Shown here one piece after another: positions 6,903 to 14,246 of a DNA stretch of 16,321 nt. Position 1 is the first letter of the stretch, and the number at the start of each line of letters is the position of its first letter. The translations under genes and the position numbers were made by a program. Under the pieces are notes generated by a model. It was given only the letters and a program-made list of their open reading frames with translations, did no database searches and was not told the DNA's origin. This stretch comes from Elusimicrobiota bacterium (GTDB taxonomy: Bacteria; Elusimicrobiota; Elusimicrobia; O2-12-FULL-59-9): NCBI GenBank assembly GCA_016206405.1, contig JACQRQ010000122.1, positions 1 through 16,321 on the forward strand. Reading direction: 5' to 3'.

Positions 6903-8324
6903 ATGACTTCCCTCCAAGCGAAGTGGACCGGAATCGGAGCATTGCTGGTGATCAGCTTGTTCTTGCTGTTCCCGTCTTTGTCCTGGTACCGCCGTCCCGC
7001 CGCGGAAAGGGAAAAACTCGAAATGCGCCGCGAAAGGCCGAAATGGCTTTTAAATCTCGGCTTGGATCTCAAAGGAGGAACCCACCTCCTGATGGAAATC
7101 GACACCTCGCGCCTGGATCCCAGCGAGAAGGTCGATGACGCCGTGCAGCGCGCCATCCAGATTATCCGCAACCGCGTGGATCAATTCGGCGTGGCGGAGC
7201 CGCTCATCGCCAAACAAGGCGAGCGCTGGATCGTCGTGCAGCTTCCGGGCCTGAGCAATCCCCAGCAGGCCAAAGAGCTTATCGGAAAAACGGCGCTCCT
7301 GGAGTTCCGACTGGTGGACGACTCGGACGGCGGCCGCAAAGTTTTCGACAAGATCGCGACTCTGGCGGAGGGCCCCCTGCAAAAGGACGGCAGCCTGCAC
7401 CCTGAAATCGCGAAGCTGATGCCGCCGGGAACGGTCCTGTTTCCGGGACGGGAAGACTCTCATTACCTGCTCAAGAGCAGCGTCGCCTTGACCGGCGCGT
7501 ATCTCAAAAACGCCCTGGTGGACACGGGCGGGCAATTCGGTTTTCCCACCGTCAGCCTGCGCTTCAATCCGGAGGGCGCCGTCCTCTTCGACCAGCTCAC
7601 CGGCGCCAACGTCGGCAAGAACCTCGCCATCGTTTTGGACGGGGTGGTTCACACCGCGCCCGTGATCAAGAGCCGCATCGGCGGCGGCACGGCGCAGATC
7701 GAGGGCAATTTCAGCATGGAGGAGGCGCGCAACATCGCGCTGGTGCTGCGCGCCGGCGCGCTCCCCGCCCCGGTGCGCATCATTGAAGAGCGCTCCGTCG
7801 GCCCCAGCGCCGGCGAGGACTCCATACGGGCCGGCACTCGGGCGAGCCTTATCGGCGTGCTGTTCTTGTTTTGCTTCATGGCCGTTTACTATAAATTTTC
7901 CGGCCTCGTCGCCAACCTCGCGCTGGCGCTTAACCTGGTCTTCCTGTTCGCGGGCATGGCCTATTTCAAAGCCACCCTGACGCTGCCGGGAATCGCGGGG
8001 ATTATCCTCAGCCTCAGCATGGCCGTGGACGCCAACGTCTTGATTTTGGAAAGAATCCGGGAGGAGTTGGCGGCGGGAAAGATCGTCCGGATGGCGATCT
8101 CGGCGGGTTATGAGAAGGCCTGGTCGGCCATCCTTGACTCCAACGTCACCACTTGGCTGGCGGCCCTTTTCCTCTTCCAGTTCGGCTCCGGCCCCGTGAA
8201 GGGATTTGCCGTGACGCTGACCTTGGGATTGGTCGTCGGCGTTTTCACCGCGGTGGTCGTCACGCGCGCCATTTATGACGCGTGGCTCTCTTCCCGGCAA
8301 TCTCCGCAGACTCTGAGCATATAA
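6903..8324 (+). CDS. secD: Protein translocase subunit SecD
   Basis: SecD is an RND-superfamily membrane protein that, with SecF, uses proton flow to pull exported proteins out of the Sec channel. The 473-residue sequence shows one N-terminal membrane helix (about 8-28), the conserved LGLDLKGGTHLLMEID (52-67), a large periplasmic part with RFNPEGAVLFDQLT (220-233) and LVLRAGALPAPV, and five membrane segments from about 310 to 460. The segment LSMAVDANVLILERIREE carries Asp376, at the position of the proton-relay aspartate known in the family. It is shorter than E. coli SecD (615) but normal for many other phyla. No strong ribosome binding site is visible; AGAAG abuts the ATG. SecF follows after 3 bases. 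Confidence 0.96.
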   Translation: MTSLQAKWTGIGALLVISLFLLFPSLSWYRRPAAEREKLEMRRERPKWLLNLGLDLKGGTHLLMEIDTSRLDPSEKVDDAVQRAIQIIRNRVDQFGVAEPLIAKQGERWIVVQLPGLSNPQQAKELIGKTALLEFRLVDDSDGGRKVFDKIATLAEGPLQKDGSLHPEIAKLMPPGTVLFPGREDSHYLLKSSVALTGAYLKNALVDTGGQFGFPTVSLRFNPEGAVLFDQLTGANVGKNLAIVLDGVVHTAPVIKSRIGGGTAQIEGNFSMEEARNIALVLRAGALPAPVRIIEERSVGPSAGEDSIRAGTRASLIGVLFLFCFMAVYYKFSGLVANLALALNLVFLFAGMAYFKATLTLPGIAGIILSLSMAVDANVLILERIREELAAGKIVRMAISAGYEKAWSAILDSNVTTWLAALFLFQFGSGPVKGFAVTLTLGLVVGVFTAVVVTRAIYDAWLSSRQSPQTLSI

Positions 8325-8327
8325 ACC

Positions 8328-9314
8328 ATGCAAATCATCAAAGAAACCCACATCGACTTTCTCGGCAAATGGAAATGGACCATCGGCCTTTCCGTGGTCC
8401 TATGCGCGGCCGGCGCCGTCTCCATCCTTTCCAAGGGCGGGCTCAATTACGGCCTGGACTTCACCGGAGGGACGCTCCTGCAGTTGGAGACCGAACCGGC
8501 CATCCCCATTAAATCCGTTCGGGACGCGCTGCAAACGCACGGTTTTCCCAACGCCCAAATTCAGACGGTCACCGGCAAGAACGCCTTTTTGGTGCGCGTG
8601 AAGGGTTCCCAAGAGAACGTCGAGGCGGTCGCCTCGCAAATCACCGAGGCCCTTCGCAAAACCTTTCCTCAAAACACATTTCAAGAGGTCCGCCGGGAAT
8701 ACGTCGGCCCCGCCGTGGGCGACTACCTCATCCGCCAGGCCCTCAAAGCCTTCGCTTTTTCCCTCCTGGCCATCATCATTTATGTCGCGTTCCGCTTCAA
8801 GAACCCGGTTTGGGGGATGGCGGGCGTCATCGCCCTCATCCATGACGTTTGGATCACTCTCGCGGCTTTCTCCTGGACCAACCGCGAAGTGGACTTGGTC
8901 ATCGTCGCGGCGCTGTTGACCATCGCGGGCTATTCGATCAACGACACCATCGTCATCTTCGATCGCATGCGGGAAAACATGCGCAAGAACGTGAAAATGC
9001 CGTTCGGCGAGATGACCAACCTGAGCCTCAACGAAACGCTGTCGAGAACCCTGATCACCAACTTGACGGTGTTCTTCGCCGTCGTCGCGTTGTTGCTCTT
9101 CGGAGGCGACGTCCTCCATAATTTCGCGTTTGCCATGTTCTGCGGATGTATCGCCGGGACCTATTCGACCATCGGAATCGCCGCCCCGCTCGCGTATTTA
9201 TGGGAAACCCGGCATTCGGAGAGATCAACCTATGCGGAAAATCAAAAACTTCAAGATCAACCTGCGCCTGCGGGAAATTCAACGCAGAGCAAAAAAAGAA
9301 AAATTAAATATTGA
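8328..9314 (+). CDS. secF: Protein translocase subunit SecF
   Basis: SecF is the partner of SecD in proton-driven export. The 328 residues contain an N-terminal helix (17-34), YGLDFTGGTLLQLE (41-54), VGPAVGDYLIRQAL (126-139), and membrane segments from about 140 to 292. The signature AGYSINDTIVIFDRMREN holds Asp206, and LSRTLITNLT holds Arg240, both expected for proton coupling. The core ends near LWETR (about 295). The remaining 33 residues form a polar, lysine-rich tail whose coding DNA overlaps the next gene by 83 bases in another frame, a larger overlap than elsewhere in the train. Confidence 0.96.
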   Translation: MQIIKETHIDFLGKWKWTIGLSVVLCAAGAVSILSKGGLNYGLDFTGGTLLQLETEPAIPIKSVRDALQTHGFPNAQIQTVTGKNAFLVRVKGSQENVEAVASQITEALRKTFPQNTFQEVRREYVGPAVGDYLIRQALKAFAFSLLAIIIYVAFRFKNPVWGMAGVIALIHDVWITLAAFSWTNREVDLVIVAALLTIAGYSINDTIVIFDRMRENMRKNVKMPFGEMTNLSLNETLSRTLITNLTVFFAVVALLLFGGDVLHNFAFAMFCGCIAGTYSTIGIAAPLAYLWETRHSERSTYAENQKLQDQPAPAGNSTQSKKRKIKY

Positions 9315-9840
9315 GGACCCGCTCCTCGCCGACGAGAGCCGGCTGGAGTTCTTTCTCTCCGAGTTGGGGCAAGGCATGGCGCCGGCCGTCGTCTTTGACA
9401 CTTTTCCCCCGTCCAGCGAGGCCTCGGACGTTCTGGCGCCCGTGCCCGGCTTGGCTTTCAGCTTGGCGGCCGTGACGCTGGGGGAAACTCCCTCGGCGCG
9501 GCTTGAGGCCGCGCGTTCCGGCGGCAACACGACCGAGGCGCGGCTTATAGAGATCGCGGCCGAAGTGGGGCTTGAGGCGGCGGCGCGGTTTTTGCTTTCT
9601 ATTCTGGAGACGGAAGCGACCCTGGACCGCTGTGAGTTGAGCCCGCTTCAATATCTGACGGAGCCCCAACTGATCGCCGGCGCCGCCAAGTTGCTCGATG
9701 TTTCCAAGATCGGCGTCTGCCCGGCGGCCCCGGAGACGGAACTCGCCTATCCGCTTCGCCCGAGCCTCTCGCGCCTTTTCAGCGTCAGTTGGATTTCCAA
9801 GTCCCGAACCCGCCGCAGACCCGCTCAAATAACGATCTAA
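9232..9840 (+). CDS. Uncharacterised protein, possibly a degenerate MetH-activation-domain-like protein
   Basis: A 202-residue protein I do not firmly recognise. The ATG at 9232 is supported by GGAGAG (9218-9223) 8 bases upstream. The N-terminus is strongly basic (MRKIKNFKINLRLREIQRRAKKEK). The middle and end faintly recall the vitamin B12-dependent methionine synthase activation fold: LAAVTLGETPSARLEAA (78-94), an alanine-rich helix LIEIAAEVGLEAAARFLLS (105-123), and SPLQYLTEPQLIAGAAKLLD (137-156) followed by VSKIGV. In true activation domains the region before the SPLQ-like block carries an Arg and a Gly-Tyr pair that contact S-adenosylmethionine; here it reads CELSPLQYL, so that function is probably lost. 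There is no signal peptide or membrane segment. It overlaps secF by 83 bases and stops one base before the foldback element. Confidence 0.75.
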   Translation: MRKIKNFKINLRLREIQRRAKKEKLNIEDPLLADESRLEFFLSELGQGMAPAVVFDTFPPSSEASDVLAPVPGLAFSLAAVTLGETPSARLEAARSGGNTTEARLIEIAAEVGLEAAARFLLSILETEATLDRCELSPLQYLTEPQLIAGAAKLLDVSKIGVCPAAPETELAYPLRPSLSRLFSVSWISKSRTRRRPAQITI

Positions 9841-9870
9841 GGGGTCGTAACGAAATAATATGCGCAATTG
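9841..9870 (+). repeat. Left terminal inverted repeat of the foldback element
   Basis: This 30-bp repeat begins GGGGTCGTAACGAAATAATA and ends in CAATTG. It matches the reverse complement of 10080-10109 at 28 positions; the two differences are CG at 9863-9864. It starts directly after the TAA stop of the upstream gene. Confidence 0.9.
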
Positions 9871-10079
9871 GGAGGCCCGGCTTTGAGACGAATCCGAGGC
9901 GCGAGTAGGGAGCATAGCAGTGGCTATGTGACCGATCGAGCAACGAAGGAGTCGTCCAAAGAGGGGCCTCCCCGAAGGGCCAGGGCGCTATTGGGCTGCG
10001 ACTGCGTCTTTCATCGCTCACATACCGCTGCGGGTATGCTCGCTCTTCAATCCTTGTCTCGCTCCAAGATCGCCCTGGT

Positions 10080-10109
10080 CAATTGTTCATATTATTTCGT
10101 TACGACCCC
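10080..10109 (-). repeat. Right terminal inverted repeat of the foldback element
   Basis: Reverse complement of the left repeat with two differences (TT at 10086-10087). It contains an in-frame TTG (10083) for the downstream acyltransferase gene and a TATTAT hexamer (10090-10095) that could resemble an outward -10 box, though no -35 is visible. Confidence 0.9.
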
Positions 10110-10112
10110 GAA

Positions 10113-10766
10113 GTGAGACCGCTGCTGCGGCGCCTGCTGAGCGCTCTCGCCCCCAAGCTGGCGTATGGGTATCTCAAGTGCGTCGCTTGGACGACGTCCA
10201 TTCGCTGGCTCGACGCCGAAGCGGTCTCCGCGCTGGAAGCCGAGGGTAAAAACTTTCTGTACGCCTTCTGGCACGGCCGCCAGTTATTTTTCACGATTTC
10301 TCACCGCGAACAGCGGGCCGCCATCATGGTCAGCCAAAGCCGGGACGGCGACATCATCGCCGAGGTTATGCGCCTGTCTGGCCTGAAGGCCGTTCGCGGC
10401 TCCTCCTCCAGGGGCGGCGCCGGGGCGCTTAAAGAAATGATGCGCTGCATACGCTCCGGCCTTCATCTCGGCATTTCTCCCGACGGCCCGCGCGGGCCCC
10501 TCAAGCAGGTCCAGCCCGGCGCCCTTTACCTGGCGCAGAGGCTCCACATTCCCATTGTCCCCATTTCCAACGGCCTCAAGCGCTCCCTCGTCGTCGGCAC
10601 ATGGGACGAATTTCACATCCCGCTTCCGTTCAACCGCGCCGCCATCGCCCATGGAAAACCCATTTACGTCGCCCCGTCGGATTCCATCGAAGAAAAATCC
10701 AAGGAGCTTCAAGCCTCCTTGAATGAGGCGGACCTTCGCGCCGATGCGGCCGCCAAAGCGCCATGA
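10113..10766 (+). CDS. DUF374 lysophospholipid acyltransferase family protein
   Basis: A DUF374-family acyltransferase, a cytoplasmic-side membrane-associated enzyme often encoded beside waaA and thought to act in lipid A or phospholipid acylation. From the GTG at 10113 (217 residues) the markers are FWHGRQ with His54, SQSRDGDI with Asp78, RGSSSRGG (95-102), PDGPRGP (123-129), the PIVPISNGLKRS strand, and WDEFHIPLPF (164-173). The start is uncertain. GTG 10113 lies 3 bases beyond the foldback element and gives a natural MRPLLRRLL start but has no Shine-Dalgarno. TTG 10083 lies inside the element's right repeat and would add ten residues (227 in total). The original ribosome binding site may have been displaced by the insertion. 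The stop overlaps the waaA start by ATGA. Confidence 0.9.
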   Translation: MRPLLRRLLSALAPKLAYGYLKCVAWTTSIRWLDAEAVSALEAEGKNFLYAFWHGRQLFFTISHREQRAAIMVSQSRDGDIIAEVMRLSGLKAVRGSSSRGGAGALKEMMRCIRSGLHLGISPDGPRGPLKQVQPGALYLAQRLHIPIVPISNGLKRSLVVGTWDEFHIPLPFNRAAIAHGKPIYVAPSDSIEEKSKELQASLNEADLRADAAAKAP

Positions 10767-12106
10767 CGGCGTGGATGGCAACATACAATCTTTTTTACCT
10801 GCCGGCTCTGGCGGCCGTTTTAACCGGCTTTTTTTTCTCCAAACGCAGAAAAATGCTCGGCCGCTGGCGCGAGGAAATCGTCGAGCGGCTGTTTCCCCCT
10901 GTGGAGCTCATCCGCCAGAAAGCGGGAAACAGGCCTCTGCTCTGGATGCATGCGGCCTCCGTCGGCGAGGTGCATGCCGCGAAGGGATTGCTGCGGGCGC
11001 TCAAGAAAAAGCGTCCAGAAACTTTCATTCTATTGAGCACGACGACGCGGAGCGGAAAGGAAGCGGCCGCCAAAATCGCCGAAGCGGAGTGGGTCCTGCT
11101 TTTCCCGCTGGACTTTTATCCGGCGCTGAGCCGCCTCCTGCGGCTTCGCGTCAAACTGCTGCTGCTGGTGGAAACCGAGCTTTGGCCCAATCTGATTTTT
11201 CTGGCCCGCCGCCGCGGCGCGGCCATCGCCGTGGTCAACGGGCGGCTCTCGGAGCGCAGCTTTCCGCGATACCGGCGCGCCCGCTTTTTCCTGTCGGCGC
11301 TTTTGGGCCGCATCGACCTTTTTTGCGTCCAAGAGCCGGCGGACGCGGAGCGCTTCATCGCCTTGGGCGCCGGGGCGGAGCGCACCCGGCCGGTGGGCAA
11401 CCTGAAATACGACGCGGCTCCCCAAGATTCCCCGGAAATCACCGGCCTTATCGATAATAAATTGTCGCGTCTGGGATGGTCCGCCGCGGAGGACCCAATT
11501 TTCTTGGCGGGCAGCACGCACCCGGAAGAAGAAGGGGACGTGCTGCGGGGTTATCTCGCGGCGCAACGCCGCTTCCCGCGTCTCAAGCTTGTCCTGGCTC
11601 CCCGGCATCTCGACAGGCTCGCCGAAACGCTCGCCTACCTTGAGGCCTGCGGCGTATCCTGGACCCTCTGGGACGGGGCCGGGGGCGAGTCCCCGCGTTG
11701 CCTTGTGGTCAACCGCCTCGGTCTCCTGAGCGTCCTGTATGGACGGGCCCGCATCGCCTTTGTCGGCGGAACGCTGGCCGATAGGGGAGGCCACAATCTT
11801 TTGGAGCCCGCGCAAAAGGGAATCCCCGTGATGTTTGGCCCGCACACCTCCAATGTGCCGCAAATCTCCCGGCGTTTGGTGGAGGCGGGCGGCGGCATGC
11901 AGGTGACGAACGGGCAGGAAATCGGGGCCCGTCTGGTGGAAGCGCTCGCCGATCCCGGCGGCCTGGCCCGCCAAGGCGCGGCCGCCCGCCGCGCCGCCGC
12001 CTCCTTCCAGGGCGCCGTCGAAAGGACGCTTTTGGAGTTGGAGCCCTTCCTCAATTCCCCCCGCCCCGAAGCGACGCTCCCCAGGACCGCAGGCCATGCC
12101 CCATAG
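10763..12106 (+). CDS. waaA: 3-deoxy-D-manno-octulosonic acid (Kdo) transferase WaaA
   Basis: WaaA (KdtA) adds Kdo from CMP-Kdo to the lipid A precursor at the cytoplasmic face of the inner membrane; how many Kdo units it adds cannot be read from the sequence. The 447 residues show an N-terminal membrane anchor (about 6-25), MHAASVGEVHAAKG with Glu69 as the expected catalytic base, LVETELWPN (135-143), VVNGRLSERS (157-166), VGNLKYD (211-217), AGSTHPEEE (249-257), LAPRH (278-282), and the C-terminal FVGGTLADRGGHNLLEPA (333-350). The C-terminus is a short extension rich in proline and alanine. It overlaps the acyltransferase gene by 4 bases and rnd by 11, so all three are probably co-translated. 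It is direct evidence for lipopolysaccharide or a rough-type lipid A core. Confidence 0.95.
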   Translation: MTAWMATYNLFYLPALAAVLTGFFFSKRRKMLGRWREEIVERLFPPVELIRQKAGNRPLLWMHAASVGEVHAAKGLLRALKKKRPETFILLSTTTRSGKEAAAKIAEAEWVLLFPLDFYPALSRLLRLRVKLLLLVETELWPNLIFLARRRGAAIAVVNGRLSERSFPRYRRARFFLSALLGRIDLFCVQEPADAERFIALGAGAERTRPVGNLKYDAAPQDSPEITGLIDNKLSRLGWSAAEDPIFLAGSTHPEEEGDVLRGYLAAQRRFPRLKLVLAPRHLDRLAETLAYLEACGVSWTLWDGAGGESPRCLVVNRLGLLSVLYGRARIAFVGGTLADRGGHNLLEPAQKGIPVMFGPHTSNVPQISRRLVEAGGGMQVTNGQEIGARLVEALADPGGLARQGAAARRAAASFQGAVERTLLELEPFLNSPRPEATLPRTAGHAP

Positions 12107-13301
12107 AAACGCTCTGCCCGCTCCCGTGCTGATCGAGACCCAGGAGGCCCTCAAAGAAACGGCGCCGCGTTTGCGGCAAGCTGGGGAGATAGGCGTGGAC
12201 ATAGAATCCAACAGTTTCTACGCCTACAGCGAGAAGGTCTGCCTGATTCAATTTTCCACCCGCCAGCAAGATTTCATCGTTGACCCACTTTCCGTCAAGG
12301 ACCTCTCCGCCTTGGCCCCGATTTTCCATGATCCGGGGGTTGAGAAAGTCTTCCACGCGGGCGAGTACGACATCCTTTGCCTCAAGCGCGACTACGGTTT
12401 TAAAATCGTCTCCATATTCGACACCATGGTCGCCGCGCAAGCGTTGGGATTGGACGCCTTGGGGCTGGCCCCCATCGTCGAAAGGCGATTCGGGGTGAAG
12501 CTCTCCAAGAAGCTGCAGCGCGCCGACTGGGCCAAGCGCCCGCTCACGCCGGAGCATGTGGCGTACGCCCGCCTGGATACGCACTATCTCCTGCCGCTGC
12601 GCGATATGCTCAAGCGAGAACTCGAACAAAGGGGGCTGCTGCGGGAAGCCCTGGATGAATTTCACCGGCAAACGCTGGTCGAACCCGTTTCAAAAACCTT
12701 CGACCCGCAAAGTTTTTGGCGTTTGCCGGGCGCCCGGAATCTGCAGGCGCAGGCCAAAGCCGTGCTTCAAGCTCTGCACTGCTACCGGGAAAAGAAGGCC
12801 GCCGCCCTGGACCGGGCGCCTTTCCGGGTCTTGCCCGAAGAGCTCCTGGTGCGTTTGGCCGGCGAGCAGCCGCGAAGCATGGATTGCCTGCGCCGGGTTA
12901 AAGGCATGAGCCCCTATTTGGCGGCGCGCTTCGGCGGCGACATTCTCGCGGAAATTGAAAAGGGTTTGCGCTCGCCGCCGGTGGAAAAACCGCCTGAACG
13001 CCGCGAAACGGAACTTTGGGACGGCCCGACGCGGCGGCGTTACGAAGCTCTGCGCGGATGGCGAAAGCTGCAGGCGGAAAGGCGCGGCGTCAATCCCGCC
13101 GTCATCATGCCCAATGAGCATCTCCGCGCTCTGGCGCAAGCCCCGTGCGCCTCCAAGGACCCTGCGCTTTGGCTGACGGCTTTGAGCCCCTACAAACGGG
13201 AAACCTACGGCGAAGAGCTATCCCGCCTTTTGGCCGAAATACCGCCGGCCGGGAAAGCCTTCTTCCGAAGAGGCCGCCGCTCCCGCTCCCGCAATGCCTG
13301 A
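12096..13301 (+). CDS. rnd: Ribonuclease D with two HRDC-like regions
   Basis: RNase D is a DEDDy 3'-to-5' exoribonuclease that trims the 3' ends of tRNA and other stable RNAs. The 401-residue product has all five catalytic residues: Asp35 and Glu37 in GVDIESNSF, Asp92 in HAGEYDIL, and Tyr157 and Asp161 in YARLDTHYLL. The exonuclease domain covers about 10-195. One HRDC domain follows at about 210-290 (LPEELLVRLA, LRRVKGMSPYLAARFG), and a second HRDC-like region at about 308-385 (RRRYEALRGWRKLQAERRGV, MPNEHLRALA), as in E. coli RNase D. The end is very basic (RRGRRSRSRNA). The ATG at 12096 overlaps waaA by 11 bases. No hairpin with a T-run follows the gene. Confidence 0.93.
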   Translation: MPHRNALPAPVLIETQEALKETAPRLRQAGEIGVDIESNSFYAYSEKVCLIQFSTRQQDFIVDPLSVKDLSALAPIFHDPGVEKVFHAGEYDILCLKRDYGFKIVSIFDTMVAAQALGLDALGLAPIVERRFGVKLSKKLQRADWAKRPLTPEHVAYARLDTHYLLPLRDMLKRELEQRGLLREALDEFHRQTLVEPVSKTFDPQSFWRLPGARNLQAQAKAVLQALHCYREKKAAALDRAPFRVLPEELLVRLAGEQPRSMDCLRRVKGMSPYLAARFGGDILAEIEKGLRSPPVEKPPERRETELWDGPTRRRYEALRGWRKLQAERRGVNPAVIMPNEHLRALAQAPCASKDPALWLTALSPYKRETYGEELSRLLAEIPPAGKAFFRRGRRSRSRNA

Positions 13302-13328
13302 ATCGCATCGATGCGCGCCGGGAATTTG

Positions 13329-13358
13329 TTGAAATCCCCTTTCATTATGGCTTTTAAT
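13329..13358 (+). promoter_or_regulatory. Putative sigma-70-type promoter for the zinc-ribbon gene
   Basis: TTGAAA (13329-13334) and TTTAAT (13353-13358) are separated by 18 bases, each within one mismatch of consensus, in an AT-rich patch after rnd. Transcription would begin near 13365, giving a leader of about 30 bases. Confidence 0.5.
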
Positions 13359-13395
13359 AAGGTAGACTCTAGGGAGCAAAGTTGCGGGGGTTGAG

Positions 13396-13662
13396 ATGCG
13401 CGTGAAGGAGAAAATGAAAACCAAGGAAGAATCGAATCATTGTCCGTTTTGCGGTGCCGCGGTGGCCATGTCCGGACCCAACTGCGGCGCCTCCAACTGC
13501 CTCAACAAGCAAAAGCTTTTCAACGATCTTATGTCTTACTCCAATTGGGACCAGGCGCTGCGGCTTTGCGACTCGAAATTCCTGGCAAAAAAGGAAAGCT
13601 TGGCTCCGGCTCGCGGCGTAAAAATCCGCATCAACAAAAGATCCCCGTCGTTTCTTAACTGA
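13396..13662 (+). CDS. Small zinc-ribbon-like protein of unknown function
   Basis: An 88-residue protein with a probable zinc-binding cluster near its start: Cys16-Pro-Phe-Cys19, then Cys30 and Cys35. The spacing suggests a small zinc ribbon or treble-clef. The rest is helical and polar (FNDLMSYSNWDQALRLCDSK) with a basic end (RGVKIRINKRS). I do not recognise the family. Two starts are possible. ATG 13396 has GGGGG (13386-13390) 5 bases upstream. ATG 13414 (82 residues) has AAGGAG (13405-13410) only 3 bases upstream; both keep the cysteines. It has a likely promoter of its own and lies convergent to the response regulator gene. Confidence 0.7.
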   Translation: MRVKEKMKTKEESNHCPFCGAAVAMSGPNCGASNCLNKQKLFNDLMSYSNWDQALRLCDSKFLAKKESLAPARGVKIRINKRSPSFLN

Positions 13663-13754
13663 CAGCGGCCCGGCGGCCGCCCCGTCGCCCTTCAATCCTC
13701 ACCGCATCCATCGCGCCACGCAACGAGTATATGTCAGTGAGTCAAATCATTGGG

Positions 13755-14174
13755 TTATTGTTTGCCGGGTCCTTGGGCGGGTTTTTGCTTCTTCTCGTAT
13801 TTTTCGAACAGGGCGGCGACGCGCTCGGTCACCTCGGCCAGCCCGAAAGGTTTGGGCAAATAATCGTCGGCGCCGGCCTCAAGCCCCATTTTGCGGGCGA
13901 TGTCCGGTCCTTTGCCGGTCATCACGATAATAGGGATGTGGGAGAGTTCGGGGCTTTGGCGCACCGTGCGGCAAATCTCCATGCCGTCGGTGCCGGTCAA
14001 AATGATATCGAGCATAATCATGTCCGGCTGCCGGTCCCAAATGGCTTCCATAGCGCTTTCCACGTTGGTGGCCAACGCGACGTCATAGCCCGCTTCCTCC
14101 AAAATCGTGCCCAGCAGATCCCGCATCCCCATTTCGTCCTCAACGACTAAAATCGTTTTTTTATTCGATCCCAT
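13755..14174 (-). CDS. Stand-alone receiver-domain response regulator
   Basis: A 139-residue CheY-like receiver with no output domain. The phosphorylation site is visible: acidic pair Glu12-Asp13 in ILVVEDE, acceptor Asp56 in MIMLDIILTGTDG, switch Thr86 in VMTGKG, and Lys108 in YLPKPFG. Its C-terminus is a short basic, lysine- and glutamine-rich tail (EKYEKKQKPAQGPGKQ). The start at 14174 is chosen because AGGAG (14181-14185 on the minus strand) lies 6 bases upstream; an ATG 10 codons further up lacks this support. It is the only leftward gene in the window and no histidine kinase is near, so it presumably takes its phosphate from a kinase encoded elsewhere. Targets are unknown. Confidence 0.93.
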   Translation of the reverse strand: MGSNKKTILVVEDEMGMRDLLGTILEEAGYDVALATNVESAMEAIWDRQPDMIMLDIILTGTDGMEICRTVRQSPELSHIPIIVMTGKGPDIARKMGLEAGADDYLPKPFGLAEVTERVAALFEKYEKKQKPAQGPGKQ

Positions 14175-14206
14175 AATTTTCTCCTGGGCCCCCGCCCTCT
14201 CCACCT

Positions 14207-14236
14207 GTTATACCTCTTTTTGACGCCGCCGCTCAA
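14207..14236 (-). promoter_or_regulatory. Putative sigma-70-type promoter of the response regulator
   Basis: Read on the minus strand, TTGAGC (14231-14236) and TATAAC (14207-14212) are separated by 18 bases. Transcription would begin near 14200, about 25 bases before the start codon, leaving room for the AGGAG site. Confidence 0.55.
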
Positions 14237-14246
14237 CGCATTCCGC

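Larger units (their letters stand above)
9841..10109. mobile_element. Foldback/MITE-like element, 269 bp, non-coding
   Basis: The segment is bounded by 30-bp inverted repeats (28 of 30 match) and the arms stay related inward. Small hairpins sit mirror-symmetrically: CATAGC/GCTATG (9913-9928) begins 72 bases from the left end, and CATACC/GGTATG (10021-10038) ends 71 bases from the right end. Further in, GGAGTCG (9948-9954) faces CGACTGC (10009-10015). The centre has a GGGGCCTCCCC hairpin (9963-9973). The whole unit could fold into one long branched hairpin. Short open frames inside look like chance. No target-site duplication is evident: the left flank reads TCTAA and the right GAAGT. It is best read as a non-autonomous transposable element; a structured regulatory RNA or a genome-specific repeat family is the alternative. 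I do not recognise the family. Confidence 0.7.

Noticed and set aside
7050..8351. 433-codon leftward open frame opposite secD
   Set aside because: SecD on the plus strand carries all family motifs, and the antisense product is low-complexity and charged without domain features.
9868..10116. Short rightward frame inside the foldback element
   Set aside because: There is no ribosome binding site, the composition follows the inverted arms, and it runs across both the element and the next gene's start, so it looks like chance.
11030..12211. 393-codon leftward open frame opposite waaA
   Set aside because: It is a shadow of waaA, whose catalytic motifs are intact on the plus strand.
13304..13315. 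Perfect 12-base palindrome CGCATCGATGCG after rnd
   Set aside because: It has no loop for a good hairpin and no T-run, and a single short palindrome in GC-rich DNA is not strong evidence of an operator or terminator.
13663..13754. Possible bidirectional terminator between convergent genes
   Set aside because: GGCGGCCGCC is palindromic but no stem-loop with a T-run is present on either strand.
13731..14150. Rightward open frame opposite the response regulator
   Set aside because: The minus strand encodes a textbook receiver domain with promoter and ribosome binding site; the plus-strand product has no such support.
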